DNA of 64,000 nt, taken from Deferrisomatales bacterium (lineage in GTDB: Bacteria > Desulfobacterota > Deferrisomatia > Deferrisomatales > JARGFW01). The position numbers and the translations under genes were made by a program. The stretch lies in assembly GCA_029211085.1 (NCBI GenBank), contig JARGFW010000002.1, positions 19,091 to 83,090 on the forward strand, given 5' to 3'. The notes below the pieces were generated by a model, which saw only the letters and a program-made list of their open reading frames with translations, had not been told where the DNA came from and did no database searches. Positions 16,842 through 24,154 of this stretch are shown here, piece after piece. Numbering within the stretch: the stretch's first letter is position 1; every line of letters begins with the position of its first letter.

Positions 16842-17252
16842 GGCGATCTCCCGGACGGTCTTGCGTCCGCATCACGAGGTGTCAAACGGGAAGGGAGCGA
16901 GGCGGGCCTCGTCGCCGCCTAAGCCTACCGTATCCACCGTACCCCGAACAGACCTGTCACGGAGCGTGGGGAGGGCAGGGCGCCTGCGGGAGGGCAACAT
17001 AGGGTGGAGTGCTTCCGGAACGGCGCGGGCACCCGCCGGGGGTCGTCTCGGTGAACGCTGGGGAGCGGGAGCTCGCACCCTGGGGGGGGATCCGGCCCCT
17101 GAAACGGGGAAGAGGACGGGGGCCGGGGGGCTCGTCACCGGGGTGCCCGAAGACCGGGGTAGGTTCCCGGGCTCCACCCTGCGGCAGTTCGCCGGCACCG
17201 CCACGAGCAGCCCCTACTGAGGCATGCCACCATCCGGAAAGTGGACCAAGGA
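16842..17252. other. Intergenic region next to the cassette insertion
   Basis: About 410 nt of high-GC sequence without a supported gene. ORFs in it have no recognisable homology. It presumably holds the promoter of the orphan molybdenum-hydroxylase gene. Confidence 0.4.
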
Positions 17253-17327
17253 GTTGAACGTTTGTTTCACCGGGCGCTGAAAGCGCGCCAGCGCTTTCAG
17301 CGATCCGCGTGCAAACTATTGTTGGGT
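17253..17327 (-). repeat. Integron attC recombination site
   Basis: Read on the minus strand, the parts of an attC site follow in order. R'' is ACCCAAC (matches RYYYAAC), then a 4-nt spacer, then L'' GTTTGCAC and an unpaired spacer. Next come a 12-bp stem CGCTGAAAGCGC / GCGCTTTCAGCG with a 4-nt loop and an unpaired CCCG. L' GTGAAAC pairs with L'' leaving one extrahelical G. A 4-nt spacer and R' GTTCAAC (one mismatch to GTTRRRY) complete the site. The 75-nt total is within the attC size range. R'' begins 7 nt after the stop of the HEPN-like gene, the usual cassette geometry. Confidence 0.75.
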
Positions 17328-17334
17328 TCGCTGG

Positions 17335-18297
17335 CTAAACAGTAAAAACGCCATTGATATGCTTCACAATGGCGGAGACAGTGCTCTGAGCAACGTGCAC
17401 ATACTCAACTGCTGTCTTAGGCGAGATTGCCCACTGTGTACCAATTTCCTGATCCACACCATGGTCAGCTGCGTTCCGTATATGCCCTAGGTACTTCAAC
17501 ATAAACTTGTGCTTTGACAATAACTGGTTAGCTTGGCTTATAAATTCCGCTTTAGCATTAATTCCATTCGCATTTTGCAGGACGACACCATGGTAACCAG
17601 CAACCTGAACCAGGAAGGATTCTACAGCGTTTCCGGCATGTACTATAGGTGCTCTAGAATCGTCGGTGGCACTTGCAGCTCTTTGATATGCGGTAACTAG
17701 GTTATCTAACACATTGGGCCGATCAACCCAATCAACAGCCTCTTGGCCAAGAAGTTTGCTGACTTCAAGGACCGCGGTCTCTCGGTCCTGAATCACCTGA
17801 TCCAAAATGGTGAGATATTCTTTTGGATCATCTCGTCGAGGCTTGTACAACCCGCCGCCCTCCGAGATTAGTGACTGAGCATAGGTCCCTAAATCAATAA
17901 ATGTTGCGCTGATCACTTGTCGGTGCGCGTCTATGTTGTGCAGTGCTCTTGTCTGATTGGCTGCCTCGCCAACTACACCGGTAAGCTCAAGCCTCGCCTT
18001 GAAGGTACTATATGGCGCGTATTGTTCAAGAACATAGCGAAGGATCGCTGCCTTGTTGTCGCGAATTGCCGTGCACAAGTAGAGAGAGCACTTTGCGTCT
18101 GGAACAAACTTCCCGGGCTGAACTTCTCTCAATAGAGAGAGTTCTCTTGCCATCTGGAGGGCGTCACGCGCGTAGGGTGGCGTCGTATCTAGGAATGCAG
18201 AAACCAGGTTCTCATCTACACCGTCCTGCTTCTGCAACGCTGCATCCGTGGCCGCGATTACATTCTCAGCGCTTGTCTGGTAGATTTCATAAGGCAT
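17335..18297 (-). CDS. HEPN/Abi-like protein of the cassette, candidate RNase effector
   Basis: This 320-residue protein is not recognisable end to end. Its last 110 residues (about 205-320: AGNAVESFLVQVAGYHG ... LGHIRNAADHGVDQEIG ... SAIVKHI) look like an all-helical HEPN/Abi_C-type domain with RNAADH, matching the Rx4H catalytic motif of HEPN ribonucleases. The N-terminal 120 residues include LVSAFLDTTPPYARDALQMA and YVLEQYAPYSTFKARLELTG, a possible winged-helix-like or helical sensor region. No signal peptide or membrane helix is seen. The ATG has GGGAGG upstream and lies 18 nt after the partner gene's stop, so the two are surely one operon. GC content is far below the genome's. A toxin or abortive-infection role is inferred. 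Confidence 0.7.
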   Translation of the reverse strand: MPYEIYQTSAENVIAATDAALQKQDGVDENLVSAFLDTTPPYARDALQMARELSLLREVQPGKFVPDAKCSLYLCTAIRDNKAAILRYVLEQYAPYSTFKARLELTGVVGEAANQTRALHNIDAHRQVISATFIDLGTYAQSLISEGGGLYKPRRDDPKEYLTILDQVIQDRETAVLEVSKLLGQEAVDWVDRPNVLDNLVTAYQRAASATDDSRAPIVHAGNAVESFLVQVAGYHGVVLQNANGINAKAEFISQANQLLSKHKFMLKYLGHIRNAADHGVDQEIGTQWAISPKTAVEYVHVAQSTVSAIVKHINGVFTV

Positions 18298-18315
18298 GGA
18301 GCTACCCTCCCTGTC

Positions 18316-19056
18316 TTATGAATCCCTTGTGGTTTCGTCGTCTTCACCGTTAGTTGGGCGATCGATTTCTAGCATGAGCTTCCGAATCTTTTCTCCTAGT
18401 CCGTCTAGCTCAGATGGTTTTGCGTCGATGCGAAGCTCAATGTGTACAGATGCGCCTTTAGAAGGTAATGCTGACTGCCTAGAGACCTCATGTTGTACTT
18501 GCTCAGAACTTCCCGAAGGCTGCAAGGCCCCCCCCTCCGAGTGCAAGGATTGCTCACTAGCTGAGGTGCCTGCACTTGCGACCAATTGCCCATCATGCTC
18601 TCGAACAACACCCGCCGCACGTAACATGTCTACGACAGCCCGTGCCCCGGTCATAACGGGCCCCGACTTAGCCTCACCCGCAGAGTAGGCAATGTGAGAC
18701 TCCAGTGCAGAACTCTCCATCCTGCCACGGATTTTCACTGCGGCTGCCATCTTCTCTAAGAACTCATTGTCTTGCACAACAGTCAGCCAGTTCTCTTGCA
18801 TTTCGTCCGGGAGTTCGTGTTCCAATGCTTTTGCTAGGGCCCGCCCCTTCATGGTTGCGGCTTTCGCCCTACCACCCTCGATCAATTCAATATTCGCCAA
18901 GAACGCATTGTTGGCGCTGATGGCGGTCTTGTTCATTGCACAGTATTTTGCAACATCATCCAGAGAAGAAGGATCTTTCAGCCTGCCATACGCCTTAATG
19001 ATCTTGCAGATCTCTTCGTAAGACGAGCGTGGCAATTTGAACTTGGCTTCGGCCAT
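18316..19056 (-). CDS. Cassette protein with tandem winged-helix-like N-terminal region
   Basis: I do not recognise this 246-residue protein as a named family. Residues 1-75 (YEEICKIIKAYGRLKDPSS, then DDVAKYCAMNKTAISANNAF) and about 105-150 (ALESHIAYSAGEAKSGPVM, then ARAVVDMLRAAGVV) look like two winged-helix folds. A serine- and glutamine-rich linker (165-200) follows, then a short C-terminal strand-helix unit VHIELRIDAKPSELDGLGEK. This resembles DUF5343-like regulators in general plan only. I start at 19056 because AGGAGG stands 7 nt upstream. The ORF-track start would lie upstream of the cassette boundary. It is the first gene of the two-gene unit and could be the regulator, sensor or antitoxin of the HEPN-like protein. 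Confidence 0.65.
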   Translation of the reverse strand: MAEAKFKLPRSSYEEICKIIKAYGRLKDPSSLDDVAKYCAMNKTAISANNAFLANIELIEGGRAKAATMKGRALAKALEHELPDEMQENWLTVVQDNEFLEKMAAAVKIRGRMESSALESHIAYSAGEAKSGPVMTGARAVVDMLRAAGVVREHDGQLVASAGTSASEQSLHSEGGALQPSGSSEQVQHEVSRQSALPSKGASVHIELRIDAKPSELDGLGEKIRKLMLEIDRPTNGEDDETTRDS

Positions 19057-19102
19057 GTCTATTCCTCCTGTTTTCTGACGTGATATTCCAAACCCAACAG
19101 GT

Positions 19103-19149
19103 GTTATCCGGCGTGACGGATAACCCAATATCCGTGACAGCGGGATAAC
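19103..19149 (-). promoter_or_regulatory. Tandem inverted repeats flanking the cassette, possible operator
   Basis: GTTATCC and GGATAAC form a perfect 7-bp inverted repeat with an 8-nt centre (19103-19124). A second, imperfect copy follows (TATCC ... GGATAAC, 19129-19149) with the shared core GTGAC in both centres. They lie just outside the cassette start and upstream of its genes. A regulator-binding site or a promoter-linked repeat are both possible. Confidence 0.4.
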
Positions 19150-19613
19150 CCGCTATAGATGGCACCGCAGCTCGACCCGAAATCCGGCCCGGGGATGCGC
19201 CAGACCGCCCACCGGTTCACACTCGTTGCCGACCACTCCTACCAACAACCATCCCGCAAAAATGGCCACGAACCCCTGGGAGGCGTCGCGGCCACGGACT
19301 GCTGCGGTATCGATTCGCTTTCCCCTGGGTTGTCGCTTCTACATCGGAGGGGAGAGCGGAGTCAAGAACACGGAGCAGATAATATTGGAATTGAGGACGA
19401 ATGCTCCTGTGCAAATACAGTCGCCTCGTGATGCAGTTTGGAACGGTTGGAAACTGGAAACAGGAACAAACGAATGCCGGCAAATCGCTGCGCGAAAACG
19501 TTGGTTTCTAAACCAACGATAAGTCCACCCGAGTCATCCCGTCGGGTCCACCCAAGAGTCGGTTCACCACCGTAACCGTTTTTCACCCCCATCGAGAGCC
19601 GACACATTCGACA
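19150..19613. other. Gene-free region with mixed base composition
   Basis: No supported ORF. The stretch 19360-19520 is AT-richer than the genome and contains a perfect palindrome CGTTGGTTT-CT-AAACCAACG (19499-19518). It may be leftover foreign DNA beside the cassette. Confidence 0.4.
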
Positions 19614-19660
19614 ACCCGGCCGCGCTTGCCCGTTCTGGCGGCGCGGCCGGGTGGTTTTCT
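19614..19660 (+). terminator. Strong intrinsic terminator without an obvious upstream gene
   Basis: ACCCGGCCGCGC pairs perfectly with GCGCGGCCGGGT across a 15-nt loop and is followed by GGTTTTCT on the plus strand. No plus-strand gene is recognisable for more than 2 kb upstream, so it may end a small or untranslated transcript starting in 19150-19600. Confidence 0.55.
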
Positions 19661-19838
19661 CGGGTGGGGCGCCCCTGCCGGGGCAGGTTCTACCACGCCC
19701 GCACGCCCACCGCGCGCCCGATCCATCCGTCCCGAACCGTCCGTCGCTCCCGACAACCGGGTGCCCTGATGCCGTCGGGGCCCGGTCCCCAACACCCCGT
19801 GCAACGCCAGGCGGGGCCATTCCCAGGTATTTCCCCAT

Positions 19839-19882
19839 CTTCACGGTTTCTTCATGGGGGCTTCACGACCCTTTCACGACCC
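19839..19882 (+). promoter_or_regulatory. Four 11-bp direct repeats, OmpR-family operator
   Basis: Four consecutive 11-mers read CTTCACGGTTT, CTTCATGGGGG, CTTCACGACCC and TTTCACGACCC. An 11-bp spacing (one helical turn) is the binding pattern of OmpR/PhoB-type response regulators. A possible -10 (TACTCT) begins about 7 nt further on, so the repeats would cover the -35 position. This is typical of activated promoters. The gene downstream is the secreted protein at 20031, and an OmpR-type regulator is encoded at 21299. Confidence 0.6.
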
Positions 19883-20030
19883 CGCGTCTACTCTTGGAAC
19901 CGTATCCGACACCGTTCCAGGCAGAGGAGGTGAGGGAAATGCAAAGGGCGCCGCCCACGAGATTCCAAGGGATCCGACGGTCAGTTCCATCAAACGTTCC
20001 CGGGGGGACAAGAGACGGAGGGAGAAAACG

Positions 20031-20843
20031 ATGAAGTGGACACGTGCAGGTTCTTTGGTTCTGACGGCAGCGGTCGCGGCTACTCTGGTGGCGGCTGCCA
20101 CCGGCAGTTGGGCGGGGGACGAACTGCCCTTCAAGGAAGCCCAGTTCTTCATCGAGTACAACTCCTCGGCCGGGGACACGGGGGTCCAGGTGTTCCTCGA
20201 CGACGACAACTGGCGCCGCATCACCATCTCGGACCCCGACGACCACGTGCTCTTCACCGTGAAGGGCCAGAGTCAGCTCGGCCGGCAGGGCCTCACCGAG
20301 CTCTTCTTCGAGAGCGTGGAGCCCGAACTCGCCGATCTGCCGATCGTCGAGTTCCTGGAGCGGTTCCCGGAAGGAGCCTATGAGTTCGAGGGCATTCGAA
20401 ACGACGGGATCGACCTGGAGAGCGAGGTGGAGTTCACCCACGTGATCCCGTGCGGGCCCGAGGTCACCCCGGAGGAGGGTGAGGTGCTGAACCGCCGCCG
20501 GATCGAGATCGGCTGGGACGAGGTCACCCAGGTGGTCGATCCCGTCCAGACCGACGCCGCGGGCGAGACGGTCTGCGTAGATCCGGGCTACCTCGGCCAG
20601 GAGCTGTGGATCGACACCTACCAGGTCATCGTCGAGAACGACGATATCCACCTCATCGTCGACCTGCCCGCCGACGCGAGACAGCTGACGGTTCCTCCGG
20701 AGCTACTCGAGGAGAACACTGCCTACAAGTTCGAGGTCCTCGCCAAGGAGGAGAGCGGCAATCAGACGATCACGGAGAGTTTCTTCTGCACCGGACCCGG
20801 TCTCAGCCCAGAAGAGTGTGAGGATCTGGCCGACGCCCTGTAG
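20031..20843 (+). CDS. Secreted protein with C-terminal fibronectin-III-like domain
   Basis: The 270-residue protein has a clear signal peptide (residues 1-28, AAATGSWAGDELPF). The middle region FFIEYNSSAGDTGVQVFLDD, then LFTVKGQSQLGRQGLTELFF, is of no named family known to me. The last 90 residues (WIDTYQVIVEN ... NTAYKFEVLAKEESGNQTI) look like a fibronectin type III fold. The protein is acidic, with cysteine pairs at CGPE/CVDP and FFCT. The ATG has GGAGGGAG upstream. It probably belongs to the regulon of the two-component system encoded next to it, given the operator-like repeats. The role could be binding of a periplasmic ligand, which is not shown. Confidence 0.75.
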   Translation: MKWTRAGSLVLTAAVAATLVAAATGSWAGDELPFKEAQFFIEYNSSAGDTGVQVFLDDDNWRRITISDPDDHVLFTVKGQSQLGRQGLTELFFESVEPELADLPIVEFLERFPEGAYEFEGIRNDGIDLESEVEFTHVIPCGPEVTPEEGEVLNRRRIEIGWDEVTQVVDPVQTDAAGETVCVDPGYLGQELWIDTYQVIVENDDIHLIVDLPADARQLTVPPELLEENTAYKFEVLAKEESGNQTITESFFCTGPGLSPEECEDLADAL

Positions 20844-20858
20844 GCGGCTCGGAACCCG

Positions 20859-20909
20859 GGGGCTCCCTGTGCCTCTTCTCCGCGAGCGCGGCGGGGGGGA
20901 GGGAGCCCC
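20859..20909 (+). terminator. Possible terminator hairpin
   Basis: GGGGCTCCCT pairs with AGGGAGCCCC across a 31-nt loop, 15 nt after the secreted-protein stop. There is no T tract, so it may be a processing or protective hairpin. Confidence 0.35.
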
Positions 20910-21069
20910 GCCCTCGGTACGGCCTGCCGGCTGGGCCGGGACGGTCCGGAGCGGACCGAACGCGAGGGTGCAGGAGCGGGCACTCGATGGAACCGTCAGG
21001 AAACGATGTGACACGAGGACATGCGGCCCGCTCGGCCGCCATCGACACCCCGTTCCCGACCCTCGCCCC

Positions 21070-21192
21070 CGGAACCCGCTGGAACTCGAACCGGGGGAGC
21101 ACACGTGCTATGCCCCCGGCATCGGCCTGGTGCCGGAGAGCGGGATCGCCGGTGAGAACCGGGTGGAACGGGTCTCGGTCACCGTACCGTGA
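21070..21192 (+). pseudogene. C-terminal remnant of a secreted-protein gene
   Basis: The frame ends ELEPGEHTCYAPGIGLVPES then IAGENRVERVSVTVP and a stop, with strong protein-like composition. APGIGLV tails of this kind close a family of uncharacterised secreted proteins. Nothing upstream in the same frame continues the homology, and there is no start with a ribosome site. I read it as a decayed gene end. The rest of 20910-21298 holds nothing recognisable. Confidence 0.35.
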
Positions 21193-21298
21193 AGGGCCGG
21201 GGCCCTCGGCGGCACCCGGTCGCGACCCGGCGAGACCTTGTCAGCGGGCCGCCCGGGGGCCAATAATCGAAGGCCTGGGCCACGTGAATGAGGTGCCG

Positions 21299-21976
21299 AT
21301 GCGTTTGCTCCTGGTTGAGGACGACACCGACCTGTCCAACACCTTGGCGCGGGGATTCCGTGAGGAGGGGTTCTCGGTCGACCAGGCCTTCGACGGCCCG
21401 GAGGGCCTCCACGTGGCGCTGGGCGGCGAGTACGACCTGGTGATCCTCGACCTGATGCTCCCCGGCTTCGACGGTTTCCGGTTGCTCCGGGATCTTCGTG
21501 GCCGGGGCCACCGGGTTCCCGTGTTGTTCCTCACGGCCAGCGCGGACGTGGAGGACCGCATCCGGGGCCTCCAACTGGGGGGTGACGACTACCTGGCCAA
21601 ACCCTTCAGTTTCGAAGAGCTCCTCGCGCGGATTCGGGCCGTGCTGCGGCGAGCGGCCGGGGTGGCCCAGAACCACCTCACCTGGGACGGCCTGCGGGTC
21701 GAGGTCGATGCCCACCGGGTGTTTTGGCAGGACGCGGAGATCCCGCTGACTCCCAAGGAGTTCCACATCCTCGAGGCCCTCCTCCTCCAGCAGGGGAAGG
21801 TCCTCTCCCGGACCCGGTTGGTGATGCACGTGTACGACGAAGCCTTCGACAGCGACTCCAACGTCATCGACGCCCACGTGGCCAACCTGCGGCGGAAGCT
21901 GCGGGACGCGAGCGGTTCGGCGGTGGTGGAGACGGTGCGCGGCGTCGGGTTCCGGATACCGGAGCCGCCCGCTTGA
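21299..21976 (+). CDS. OmpR/QseB-type response regulator
   Basis: This 225-residue DNA-binding regulator has the acidic pocket in LLLVEDDTDL, the phospho-acceptor aspartate in DLVILDLMLPGFDG, the switch residues LTAS, and the lysine in DDYLAKPF. Residues 125-222 form the winged helix with LTPKEFHILEALLLQQGKVL and the recognition helix NVIDAHVANLRRKLRD. It overlaps the sensor kinase start (TTGA), so the pair is translated together. The four 11-bp repeats upstream of the secreted-protein gene are its most likely target. The ORF-track start 104 codons upstream runs through the gene remnant and is not used. Confidence 0.92.
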   Translation: MRLLLVEDDTDLSNTLARGFREEGFSVDQAFDGPEGLHVALGGEYDLVILDLMLPGFDGFRLLRDLRGRGHRVPVLFLTASADVEDRIRGLQLGGDDYLAKPFSFEELLARIRAVLRRAAGVAQNHLTWDGLRVEVDAHRVFWQDAEIPLTPKEFHILEALLLQQGKVLSRTRLVMHVYDEAFDSDSNVIDAHVANLRRKLRDASGSAVVETVRGVGFRIPEPPA

Positions 21977-23481
21977 CCTCCATACGCCGACGCATCCTGG
22001 TCCCCCTGGTGCCGCTGCTGGCCCTGGCCCTCGCGGTTACGGGGATGGGGATCTACGTCGCCATGCGTACGGACGTGCTGGCGGGGCTGGATCGTACGGT
22101 GGGGTTGCTGGCCCGGGGAGTGGACGCCTCGGTGGACGTAGAGCTCGGGGGAGATCTCGAGTTCGAGCTCGAGGGGCACCGGGCGTTGGAGTTCGAGGAG
22201 GAAGAAGGGGGCGCCTTCTTCGTGGTCCGCGCGGCGGACGGGGCGGTGTTCGTGTCGTCCCTGGCGTCGCCCCCCGAGCTCCCCCTGCCCCTGGACTCGG
22301 CGCCTCGCTTCTCGGATCAGGTGGTGGAGGGCCGGGTGTACCGGGTGTGCACGCTGCGGGTGGTCCGGGCCCCCGACGACGACGAGGGGGACCGCCAGGA
22401 GTGGCTCGAGCGGAACCCGGGGAAACCCCTCCCCGAGCGGCTGCCCCAGACCCTCTGGGTCACCGCGGGGTACCGCACCGAGGACGCGGACCAGACCCTT
22501 CGGTTCATCGGTGTCCGGCTCCTCGGTGGTTTCGGCGGGCTCTTCCTGGCGTCGATCCTCCTGACCGTGTGGATCGTGACCCGGGCCCTGCGCCCCCTCG
22601 ACCGCCTCTCGTCCCAGGCGGACCAGGTGGGTCCGGACGCGCCCCGGGCGCGGCTCGACGAGGCCCAGGCGGACCGGGAGGTGGTCGCGGTGGTCTCGGC
22701 CCTGAACCGGGCACTGGATCGCCTGATGGCCGCGTACGAACGCCAGAAGCGGTTCACCGCCGACGCGGCCCACGAACTGCGCTCGCCGCTGACGGCTCTG
22801 CGCGCCGGCCTCGAGGTGGTGCTGCGCAAGCCCCGGGGCTCCGCGGAGCTCCTGGCGGCCCTTCAGGCGGCCCACCACACGGCGCTGCGCATGGGCGACG
22901 TGGTGGAGAACCTGCTCTCGCTCAGTCGGCTCCAGCGTGACCAGCCGGTGGCGGATGGGCGGCCGGTCGACCTCTCCGAGGTCGCCCGGGGGGCCGTCGC
23001 CGTCAGCGAGCCCGCCGCCCGGGCCAAGGGGGTTCGGTTGGAGGTCCGGCTCCCGACGCCGATCCCCACCCTGGGCGATGCGGGCCTTCTGGCCGAGTGC
23101 GTCACGAACCTGGTGGACAACGCCGTGCGGTACACGCCGGCCGGGGGCTCGGTGACCGTCTCCGGCGAGAACGGTTCCCGCCCCTACCTGGCGGTGAGCG
23201 ACACCGGCGTCGGGATCCCTGCCGAGCACCTCGACCAGATCTTCGAGCGGTTCTACCGCGTGGACAAGGTCCGGTCCCGGGGCAACGGCGGCGTCGGCCT
23301 GGGCCTGGCGATCGCCCGGGAGATCGCCCGGCTCCACGGCGCCGAGCTCACGGTGGAGAGCCGGGTGGGTGAGGGCAGCCGCTTCGAACTGCGCGTGAAA
23401 GCGGCCGAGGGCACCGGCGCCGCCGGGGGGCATGCACGGCCCGACCGGGGGAAGGGTAAGGCGGAGCCGCCACCGGCATGA
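21973..23481 (+). CDS. Sensor histidine kinase of the OmpR-type pair
   Basis: The 502-residue kinase starts at a TTG overlapping the regulator's stop. An N-terminal helix (residues 4-28) and a second helix near 180-205 frame a periplasmic sensor. The sensor is rich in glutamate (LEFELEGHRALEFEEEEGG) and contains a DDDEGDRQEW stretch, which hints at a cation or charged ligand. HAMP follows. The phospho-accepting His is in TADAAHELRSPLTALRAG, and the ATP-binding N, G1 and G2 boxes are LVDNAVRYTP, VSDTGVGIP and GVGLGLAIA. The C-terminus ends in a proline- and charge-rich tail. Confidence 0.9.
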   Translation: MTSIRRRILVPLVPLLALALAVTGMGIYVAMRTDVLAGLDRTVGLLARGVDASVDVELGGDLEFELEGHRALEFEEEEGGAFFVVRAADGAVFVSSLASPPELPLPLDSAPRFSDQVVEGRVYRVCTLRVVRAPDDDEGDRQEWLERNPGKPLPERLPQTLWVTAGYRTEDADQTLRFIGVRLLGGFGGLFLASILLTVWIVTRALRPLDRLSSQADQVGPDAPRARLDEAQADREVVAVVSALNRALDRLMAAYERQKRFTADAAHELRSPLTALRAGLEVVLRKPRGSAELLAALQAAHHTALRMGDVVENLLSLSRLQRDQPVADGRPVDLSEVARGAVAVSEPAARAKGVRLEVRLPTPIPTLGDAGLLAECVTNLVDNAVRYTPAGGSVTVSGENGSRPYLAVSDTGVGIPAEHLDQIFERFYRVDKVRSRGNGGVGLGLAIAREIARLHGAELTVESRVGEGSRFELRVKAAEGTGAAGGHARPDRGKGKAEPPPA

Positions 23482-23656
23482 AGGGTGGGGGGCCTGGGGG
23501 CTCGAAGCGCCTCGCAGGATTTCCCGAAACGTTGGCCATGCGACCCGTTCGCCCGCGCCGCCGCCGCCGAATCCGGTGAAGCGGCGCGGTTGCCGCCCGA
23601 CCCCGAACGCCCCCTCCCTGCGCTGGACCCTTGACCGCGAGGCGCCGACCGGTCGA

Positions 23657-23677
23657 TCATTCGTATTCGAATCATTC
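23657..23677 (+). promoter_or_regulatory. Possible MarR operator
   Basis: ATTCGAAT (23665-23672) is a perfect palindrome inside repeated ATTCG/ATTC words, 25 nt before the marR start. It is the only AT-rich spot in the region, and TTGACC (23631) may be the -35. Self-regulation by the MarR protein is an inference. Confidence 0.35.
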
Positions 23678-23701
23678 ACCCCCGAACGGAAATAGGCGCC
23701 G

Positions 23702-24154
23702 ATGCCCGACCCGCAATCAGACCCCTGGGGCCCGACCCTGGGCCACCTGCTGGCCCAGGTCTCCCGGCTGGTGGGCGGCCGCATGCGGGCGCGGATGCAG
23801 GGGCTGGGACTGCGCCGGGCCCAGGCGCTGGCCCTGTTCCGGCTCTGGCACGAGGACGGCATGGCCCAGAACGTGCTGGCCCGGGCCCTGCACATCTCCC
23901 CCGCCACGGCGACCTCCACCCTGCAGGGCATGGAGCGCGACGGCTGGATCGCGCGCGGCCGGGACCCGGCGGACCAGCGGATCGTGCGGGTGCACCTCAC
24001 CGCCAAGGCGCGGGAGCTGCAGGCGGAGGTGCAGGGCTCCCTGGAGGCCCTGGACGAGGAGCTGACGGCGGGGCTTTCGGGGGAAGAACAGCGTCTGCTG
24101 CGGGAGTCGCTCCTCAAGGTGCGCGACCGCCTGGCCCCGGAGCGGCTCCCGTGA
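23702..24154 (+). CDS. MarR-family transcriptional regulator
   Basis: This 150-residue winged-helix protein has the MarR layout. Helical dimerisation ends flank MAQNVLARALHISPATATST, with the recognition helix, and the wing region DGWIARGRDPADQRIVRVHLT carries the conserved DxR. Proteins of this type usually repress adjacent exporter genes and release DNA on binding phenolic or drug-like ligands. The stop codon overlaps the GTG of the first ABC exporter subunit (GTGA), so regulator and transporter form one operon of three genes. Confidence 0.9.
   Translation: MPDPQSDPWGPTLGHLLAQVSRLVGGRMRARMQGLGLRRAQALALFRLWHEDGMAQNVLARALHISPATATSTLQGMERDGWIARGRDPADQRIVRVHLTAKARELQAEVQGSLEALDEELTAGLSGEEQRLLRESLLKVRDRLAPERLP

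Larger units (their letters stand above)
17253..19098 (-). mobile_element. Two-gene integron-type cassette inserted at a non-integron site
   Basis: The left end (minus orientation) is GTTGGGT at 19098-19092, the exact complement of the R'' sequence ACCCAAC of the attC at 17327-17321. This is what a circularised cassette cut at G|TTGGGT predicts. The other end reads GTTCAAC, so TTCAAC would be chromosomal flank. The insert (about 1.84 kb) has roughly 50 % GC against about 70 % around it. It contains only two co-directional genes, 42 nt after the left end and 7 nt before the attC. No integrase or attI was found on either side, which suggests insertion at a secondary GTT site or a remnant of a lost integron. 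Confidence 0.7.

Noticed and set aside
14676-16922. 748-aa plus-strand ORF opposite the orphan molybdenum-hydroxylase gene
   Set aside because: Antisense shadow. The minus strand carries the complete family motifs.
17253-17327. Simple terminator for the HEPN-like gene instead of attC
   Set aside because: The hairpin has no T tract on the minus strand, and the extra outer arms plus the matching far boundary fit attC better. Termination as a side effect remains possible.
21079-21100. tRNA T-loop-like GGTTCGAGTTCC on the minus strand
   Set aside because: The flanking bases do not form a T stem and no acceptor or anticodon arm is present.
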